Assembly: GCA_036509215.1 (NCBI GenBank)
Contig: DATCGA010000111.1
Coordinates: 1 to 27,534, forward strand
Reading direction: 5' to 3'
From: Trebonia sp036509215
GTDB taxonomy: Bacteria > Actinomycetota > Actinomycetes > Streptosporangiales > Streptosporangiaceae
DNA length: 27,534 nt
Shown here: positions 23,108 to 27,534 of the stretch, piece by piece
How the letters are laid out: each line of letters opens with the position of its first letter
Numbering within the stretch: the first letter of the stretch is position 1
Notes under the pieces: generated by a model
What the model saw: the letters and a program-made list of their open reading frames with translations, nothing else
The model's database searches: none
What the model was told of the DNA's origin: nothing
Position numbers and translations under genes: made by a program

Positions 23108-23207
23108 ATGTCGGCGTACGGCGACATTCATGATTGTCGGCGTACGCCGACTTTAACACAATGTCGGCGTACGCCGACATGTGGAGGTTGTCGGCGTACG
23201 CCGACAT
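23108..23207. promoter_or_regulatory. hipBA operator: Four palindromic HipB operators
   Basis: TGTCGGCGTACGCCGACA-type palindromes lie at 23108-23127 (one internal mismatch), 23134-23153, 23161-23180 and 23188-23207. Their centres are 26, 27 and 27 bp apart, about two and a half helical turns. The E. coli hipBA promoter also has four operators, but of different sequence. The copies nearest the gene overlap the probable promoter, so binding of HipB/HipBA would occlude it. Confidence 0.9.
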
Positions 23208-23283
23208 CTTGAGGGCGGTTCTTGACGTCGGGACGGGGTCGGCGCGGCGTGCAGGGCTGGGCCGGCCGTCTGGGTGGAACCAG

Positions 23284-23329
23284 GGACCGTTCGGAGGAAA
23301 AGATTTTGAAATCCCTTTCTCGAACGGAC
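23284..23329. repeat. 47-bp palindromic element, copy 3
   Basis: The left arm GGACCGTTCGGA is identical to copy 1; the right arm is shorter, giving a 7-bp stem CCGTTCG/CGAACGG (23287-23293, 23321-23327). The inner dyad GATTTTGAAATC replaces the GATCTAGATC of copy 1 but is still self-complementary, and ATCCCTTT is shared. It lies 13 bp after the stop of a minus-strand TetR gene, the same position relative to a gene end as copy 1. Confidence 0.7.
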
Positions 23330-23342
23330 GCTTGGTGACTGC

Positions 23343-23990
23343 CTAGCCCTCCATGACCGGGGTGAGGGTGCCGGGCGGGAGGGCGAGGAGCCGCTCCGCG
23401 GTCGCGATCACCATCGCCCTGACCGGGGCGTAGTCGAGGGTCTGGCGGGTGGCGGCCTGGACGCTGAGCCCGTCGACCAGGCTGAGGATCTGCAAGGCGG
23501 GCCGGCCGGGGTCATCGACCGGGAAGTCGCCCGCCGCGATGCCGTCGGCGATGACCGCCGACAGGCGCTCGAGGTCGGCGTTCATCTGCCGTCCGACCTC
23601 GGCCATCAGCGCCGGGCGGCGGCGGCCGGCCTGCCACGCGTCCAGCCAGAGGAGGCTGACCGGGTCCCGGTCCTGGTGCAGCCACGATCCGAGCAGCCGC
23701 CGCATTCGGTCGACCGGGCGATCGGCCAGCAGGGCGCGGCCGAAGATCTGCTCGCGCTCGTTGGCGGCGGCGTGCGCGAAGGCGGTCGCGACGAGCTCAT
23801 CGGCGGTGGCGAAGTAGTGGCTGACCAGGCCGGGGAACACGCCGAGCTCGGTCGCGACCCGCTTGGCGGTCACCCGGTCGAGGCCTTCGGCGACCGCGAT
23901 CGCGGCGGCGGCCTCCACGATCTCGGCCAGCCGCTCGCTGGCGGGCTTGCGACGGGCCGTCGCCTGGGGTCTTGACGTCACGCCGCTCAT
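23343..23990 (-). CDS. TetR-family regulator, divergent from the permease operon
   Basis: The product is 215 residues from the ATG at 23990. The helix-turn-helix is RLAEIVEAAAAIAVAEGL, then VTAKRVATELGVFPGLVSHYFATADELVATAF. The C-terminal domain includes RMRRLLGSWLHQDRDPVSLLWLDAWQAGRRRPAL, which resembles the BetI/RutR-like group (TetR_C with a WLDAW motif). Such regulators often control uptake and breakdown of nitrogenous compounds such as choline or pyrimidines, fitting the downstream permease and ureohydrolase. A longer frame continues upstream of the ATG across the permease gene but is a shadow. Confidence 0.9.
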   Translation of the reverse strand: MSGVTSRPQATARRKPASERLAEIVEAAAAIAVAEGLDRVTAKRVATELGVFPGLVSHYFATADELVATAFAHAAANEREQIFGRALLADRPVDRMRRLLGSWLHQDRDPVSLLWLDAWQAGRRRPALMAEVGRQMNADLERLSAVIADGIAAGDFPVDDPGRPALQILSLVDGLSVQAATRQTLDYAPVRAMVIATAERLLALPPGTLTPVMEG

Positions 23991-24007
23991 CGTATTGACT
24001 CTGACAT

Positions 24008-24044
24008 CAATAAGCAATTGGTCTTCGGACCAATAAGCAAGTGG
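24008..24044. promoter_or_regulatory. Candidate TetR operator between TetR and permease
   Basis: ATTGGTC-TTCG-GACCAAT (24017-24034) is a perfect 7-bp inverted repeat. It is flanked by the direct repeats CAATAAGCAATTGG (24008-24021) and CAATAAGCAAGTGG (24031-24044), 13 of 14 identical. As RNA the dyad would be a hairpin capped by a UUCG loop. It ends 9 bp before the permease start, overlapping its ribosome-site region (GTGGAGG). Confidence 0.55.
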
Positions 24045-24053
24045 AGGCCTCCG

Positions 24054-25361
24054 ATGGCACCAGCCAGTGACCGGGCCGGGCGGATCGAGACGCACGGCAT
24101 CGACTATGTTCCGGACTCCGACCGGCACGGGACGGCGCGGTCGCTGTTCGTCGTGTGGGCGGCGTCGAACGTCACCTACCTGTACATCGTGCTGGGCGGG
24201 ACGCTGGTGCTGCTCGGCCTCGACGTGTGGTAGGCGCTGGCGGTGGTGGTGGCCGGGAACCTGTTCTGGGGACTGGTGGGCTGGCTGTCGATCAGCGTCT
24301 ACGGGCACGCGACGATCGTGAAGCTGAGCGGCTGGTTCACCTGCATCCTGCTCGCCTGCACGCTTGTTCTGGGCTATTACGTGCTGCGGCACGCGCACTG
24401 GGGGTATCAGGCGCCGGCCGCCTCGGCGGTGCACGGCGGGGCGCTGTGGGCGGTGGCCGCGGCCGGGTTCACGATCATCGTCTCGTCGCCGCTGTCGTGG
24501 GGAACCGGGGCCGACTACGCCCGCTACCTGCCCGCCGACGCGTCGCGGCGCGGGGTGATCTGGTGGACCGCGCTGGGCGGCTTCCTGCCTGCGGTCGCGC
24601 TCAGCGGGCTCGGCGTGCTGGCGGGCACGGTGGTGGACATGACCAACCCGCAGACCTCGCTCCGGGTCCTGCTGCCGGGCTGGTTCTACCCGGTGTTCCT
24701 GCTGGTCATCGTGGCCGGGTCGATCACCAACAACGTGCTCACGGCCTACAGCACCGGGCTCGCGCTGCAGGCGGTCGGCATTCCCTGGCAGCGGTCGGTC
24801 ACGGTCATCTTCGACGCCGTGGTCGCGATCGGCATCACCTGCTACGCGCTGTTCATATCCGACTTCCTCAACACGCTGAACAACATCCTCGCGCTCACGG
24901 TCGCGTTTCTGGGCCCGGCGCTCGCGATCTACGGGATCCACATCCTGCTGCGGCGCAACCGCTACAACGGGCTCGACCTGCACGACGAGACGCCGCGCAG
25001 CCCGTTCTGGTACTGGCGCGGGGTTCACCCGGCCGGGGCGATCGCCATGATCGTCGGCACCGCGGCGGCGCTGCTGTGCGTCAACACCAGCGTGCTGGTG
25101 GGGCCGGCGGCGCGAGCGCTCGACGGGGCCGACCTGTCGTCGCTGGTCGGGCCGGTGCTGGGGGCTTGCGTCTACGTCGCGCTGACGGCGCGGTCGCGGA
25201 GGGCGCTGCGCGCTGGCGGTGCGGTTGGCGCGGTTGGCGCGGTTGGCGCGGTTGGCGATGCGGACGCGGCGGATTTGGCGGATTTGGCGGATTTGGCGAG
25301 CGCGGCGGGCGCCGGCGGGGAGCAGGCGACGGCGGTCGTCGCGGTGACGGTCGTCCAATGA
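24054..25361 (+). pseudogene. NCS1 purine/cytosine-type permease, interrupted by in-frame TAG
   Basis: The frame starts at ATG 24054 (GTGGAGG 6 bp upstream) and encodes IETHGIDYVPDSDRHGTARS and a first membrane pair. Codon 60 is TAG (24231-24233), directly after GLDVW; the same frame then continues as ALAVVVAGNLFWGLVGW for 375 more codons. Homologues as I recall them often have Gln here, so CAG to TAG is a plausible single change. Before VYGHATIVKL the conserved third-helix region (the GPASGTPS...SR..FG segment of the family) is missing, suggesting an internal in-frame deletion of roughly 80 residues. The distal half (SSPLSWGTGADYARYLP and TNNVLTAYSTGLAL) is otherwise well conserved. Readthrough or a sequencing error are alternatives to pseudogenisation. 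Stop and next start overlap (ATGA). Confidence 0.8.
25221..25297 (+). repeat. Tandem 9-bp repeats in the permease 3' end
   Basis: GCGGTTGGC is repeated four times (25221-25256) and GGATTTGGC three times (25271-25297). In frame they encode Ala-Val-Gly and Ala-Asp-Leu tripeptide repeats in the cytoplasmic C-terminal tail. These are probably slippage products without fixed function. Confidence 0.85.
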
Positions 25362-26158
25362 GTTTCGCGACCGGCAGGTCGGCTGGATTGGACGGGGAGG
25401 CCGGGGTGGCGATCCCGGTTGCGGCTGAGTGGTTCAGGATCTCGGCCGTATCGCCGGAGCTCACGCTGATTACCGAACCGCACGTGGACGAGCTGGTGTC
25501 GGCCAACGTGTGGCTAGTGCGCGGGCGGGAGCGCGACCTGCTGGTGGACAGCGGGCTGGGGGTCGCGTGCTTGCGCGACGCGCTTGCCCCTTTGGTCTCC
25601 GGTCACGATCCGGTGCTGGTCGTCACCCATGCTCACCTTGACCATATGGGCTCGGCGCACGAGTTTCCCGAGTGCTGGGCGCACCCGGCCGAGGCGGTCC
25701 GGGATCCGCCGCCGGGATCGCTGTTCGGCCCGGCGCTGGGCGCGGAGCTCGGGCTGGACGAGGCGCTGCCGCCGCTGCTGATCGCCGCGCTCCCCTATTC
25801 GGGGTACGACCCGGCGCGCTACCGGCTGCGGCCCGGCGCGGTCACCCGGTCGCTGCTGGACGGGGACGTGGTCGACCCCGGCGGGCGGCCGCTCACCGTA
25901 CTGCACCTGCCCGGCCACAGCCCGGGCAGCATCGCGCTGCTCGATCCGGCCGACGGGACCTTGTTCAGCGGGGACGTGGTCTACGACGACGGGGCGCTGC
26001 TCGATTCGATCGCCGGATCTGATCGTGCGCAGTACCGGTCGAGCCTGCTGCGCCTGCGCTCGCTGCCGATCCGGGTGGTGCGCCCCGGGCACGGACCGAG
26101 CTTTGGCCGGCGGCGGCTGCATGCGATTATCGACCGATACCTCAAGGAGCGACCATGA
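25358..26158 (+). CDS. Metallo-beta-lactamase-fold hydrolase
   Basis: The product is 266 residues. Metal ligands are in VVTHAHLDHMG (His91, His93, Asp95, His96), LHLPGHSPGS (His187), FSGDVVYDDG (Asp206) and RPGHGPS (His near 246), a complete dinuclear site. The fold resembles the glyoxalase II/quorum-lactonase group rather than RNases. It is coupled by ATGA overlaps to the permease before and the ureohydrolase after, so it should act in the same pathway, perhaps opening a lactam, lactone or amide ring. The exact reaction cannot be assigned. Confidence 0.9.
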   Translation: MSFATGRSAGLDGEAGVAIPVAAEWFRISAVSPELTLITEPHVDELVSANVWLVRGRERDLLVDSGLGVACLRDALAPLVSGHDPVLVVTHAHLDHMGSAHEFPECWAHPAEAVRDPPPGSLFGPALGAELGLDEALPPLLIAALPYSGYDPARYRLRPGAVTRSLLDGDVVDPGGRPLTVLHLPGHSPGSIALLDPADGTLFSGDVVYDDGALLDSIAGSDRAQYRSSLLRLRSLPIRVVRPGHGPSFGRRRLHAIIDRYLKERP

Positions 26159-27168
26159 CCCGCTACGGACCCCAGTTCGGCCCGGACATCACCTTCCTCG
26201 GCGTCGACCGCTGCGACTGGAGCGAGCCGGCCAGCTATGCCGACGCCGACGTGGTGATCCTGGGCGCGCCGTTCGACGGCGGCACCTCGCACCGGGCCGG
26301 CACCCGGTTCGGGCCGCAGCACATCCGGCAGACCTGCTACCTGCCGCACGACGGGTCGCGGCCGTCGCTCGCGCTGCGCGTCGACGCGCTGCAGGACCTG
26401 CGGGTCTACGACGCCGGGGACGTCGAGCTGTTCTCCGGCGACGCCGCCCGGTCGGTCCGCGACCTGCAGGAGGCGGTCTACACGGTGACCGCGGCGGGCG
26501 CGATCCCGCTCGTGCTCGGCGGGGACCACACGATCACCTGGCCCGACGCCGCCGGCGTGGCCCAGCATCGCGGGCAGGGCCGGATCTCGATGATCCACTT
26601 CGACGCGCACGCCGACACCGGGGACGTCGAGTTCGGGTCGCTGATCGGCCACGGCCAGCCGATGCGGCGGCTGATCGAGTCGGGCGCGCTCCGCGGCGAC
26701 CGGTTCCTGCAGATGGGGCTGCGCGGCTACTGGCCCGGGCCGGAGACGCTGGCGTGGATGGCGCAGCAGGGGATGCGGTCCTACGAGATGACCGAGATCG
26801 GCGCGCGGGGGCTTACCGAATGTCTGACGGAGGCGTTCGGGATCGCTCTGGACGATTGCGACGGGGTGTTCCTCTCGGTTGACATCGATGTCTGCGATCC
26901 GGGGCACGCGCCGGGGACCGGCACCCCCGAGCCCGGCGGGCTGACCGCGCGGCAGCTGCTTGACTCGGTGCGGCGGATCGCCTACGAGCTGCCGGTGGTC
27001 GGGATCGACGTGGTCGAGGTGTCGCCGCCGTACGACCACGCGGAGATTACGTCGTTCCTGGCCAACCGGGTGGTGCTCGAGGCGCTGTCCGGGATCGCCC
27101 GGCGACGGCGGGACGCGGCCGACGGGACCACGTGGGATCCTCGCCAGCCCCTGCTCGATAACCGCTGA
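26155..27168 (+). CDS. Agmatinase-family ureohydrolase
   Basis: The product is 337 residues. The dimanganese site is complete: LGGDHTITWP (His125), HFDAHADTG (Asp150, His152, Asp154) and SVDIDVCDPGHAPGTGTPEPGG (Asp243, Asp245), with Glu259 in the substrate loop. The GAPFDGGTSHRAGTRFGP start is typical of agmatinase-like enzymes. The reaction is hydrolysis of a guanidino group to urea and an amine. Agmatine, guanidinobutyrate and guanidinopropionate are the main candidate substrates; sequence does not separate them. The ATG overlaps the MBL gene stop (ATGA). Co-transcription with an NCS1 permease suggests uptake and breakdown of a nitrogen-rich compound. Confidence 0.93.
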   Translation: MTRYGPQFGPDITFLGVDRCDWSEPASYADADVVILGAPFDGGTSHRAGTRFGPQHIRQTCYLPHDGSRPSLALRVDALQDLRVYDAGDVELFSGDAARSVRDLQEAVYTVTAAGAIPLVLGGDHTITWPDAAGVAQHRGQGRISMIHFDAHADTGDVEFGSLIGHGQPMRRLIESGALRGDRFLQMGLRGYWPGPETLAWMAQQGMRSYEMTEIGARGLTECLTEAFGIALDDCDGVFLSVDIDVCDPGHAPGTGTPEPGGLTARQLLDSVRRIAYELPVVGIDVVEVSPPYDHAEITSFLANRVVLEALSGIARRRRDAADGTTWDPRQPLLDNR

Positions 27169-27223
27169 GGCGGGGCGGCGGGCTCGTTGCCGCCGCTTGG
27201 GGCCCTCTGGGCGGGTTGGGCTT

Positions 27224-27349
27224 CGTGGGTGGCTTGGGGTGCGTGGGTGGCTTGGGGTGCGTGGGTGGCTTGGGGTGCGTGGGCGGCTTGGGGTGCGTGG
27301 GCGGCTTGGGGTGCGTGGGCGGCTTGGGGTGCGTGGGTGACTTGAATCG
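27224..27349. repeat. 18-bp minisatellite
   Basis: The unit CGTGGGTGGCTTGGGGTG is repeated six times (27224-27331), the last three units with C for T at one position, followed by one degenerate unit to 27349. It starts 56 bp after the ureohydrolase stop. No reading frame in it looks like a protein. Confidence 0.9.
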
Positions 27350-27363
27350 TGTTTGAGGGGCCG

Positions 27364-27431
27364 GTTTTTCGGCCGGGGCGTCATTGTGTGCTAATTGGGT
27401 GGGCGTTTTGCGGCCTGAGGCGTCATTGTGT
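27364..27431. repeat. Direct repeat GTTTT-CGGCC...GGCGTCATTGTGT, two copies
   Basis: Two copies (27364-27389 and 27405-27431) share GGCGTCATTGTGT exactly and the GTTTTnCGGCC flank with one indel, 41 bp apart. A third partial match (GTTTTGCGG) lies at 27471-27479. The region from 27350 to the window end is relatively T-rich and holds no gene. It may be the upstream control region of a gene to the right. Confidence 0.6.
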
Positions 27432-27534
27432 TCCGTTGGGGGCGCTATGGCAACGTTCCAAATTAAGGTGGTTTTGCGGTGTGTCGGGGGTCGTTAACGT
27501 GTCATCCGGTGGGTTGTCGGCTTTTCGGGGGGTG

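Noticed and set aside
25981..27384. Long minus-strand frame antisense to the ureohydrolase, with PSRPRT-type repeats
   Set aside because: Composition follows from high-GC antisense sequence plus the 18-bp minisatellite, while the plus-strand enzyme has all catalytic motifs.

Overview
The window is very GC-rich (about 70 %) with strong G/C preference at third codon positions, ATG/GTG starts, many 4-bp ATGA gene overlaps and several families typical of soil Actinomycetota: a mycofactocin-type SDR, a Tat-exported phospholipase C, a CYP-type P450, several TetR/PaaX regulators and HipBA. I read it as chromosomal accessory sequence of a high-GC actinomycete. The genus cannot be told from the sequence alone.

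Layout. (1) 1-6090: the 3' part of an AlkZ-like winged-helix protein, exonuclease III (xthA), a remnant of a sensor kinase, a carotenoid oxygenase preceded by a translationally coupled small membrane protein, and divergently a Tat-secreted phospholipase C. (2) 6160-7150: an XRE regulator with its own dyad operator, facing a RelE/HigB-like protein tail to tail. (3) 7266-14614: an aerobic CoA-thioester aromatic pathway. It encodes a PaaX-type regulator, a 2-aminobenzoyl-CoA monooxygenase/reductase-like fusion, an aryl-CoA ligase, an acyl-CoA thioesterase and a cupin on the minus strand, and a divergent RidA-family protein. The block is bracketed by two homologous arrays of a 32-bp-period inverted/direct repeat. 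(4) 14671-21486: a minus-strand operon of P450, the three subunits of a molybdenum hydroxylase (large, medium, small) and a mycofactocin-type SDR, with a divergent TetR. (5) 21525-23207: hipBA with four palindromic operators. (6) 23343-27168: TetR, divergent from an NCS1 purine/cytosine-type permease broken by an in-frame TAG, an MBL-fold hydrolase and an agmatinase-family ureohydrolase. (7) 27169-27534: no gene seen, but an 18-bp minisatellite and a 41-bp-spaced direct repeat.

How they may work together: the ligase and the two-domain monooxygenase match the anthranilate (2-aminobenzoate) aerobic CoA route, in which the ring is dearomatised as a CoA thioester. The neighbouring molybdenum hydroxylase/P450/SDR operon could supply or process a related (hetero)aromatic, but that link is inference from proximity only. 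The most unusual non-coding signal is the pair of 32-bp-period arrays. Their innermost arms differ between the copies by matching changes on both sides, and their loops have the same length. Three copies of a separate palindromic element (two complete, one half) and the broken permease are the next most notable observations.
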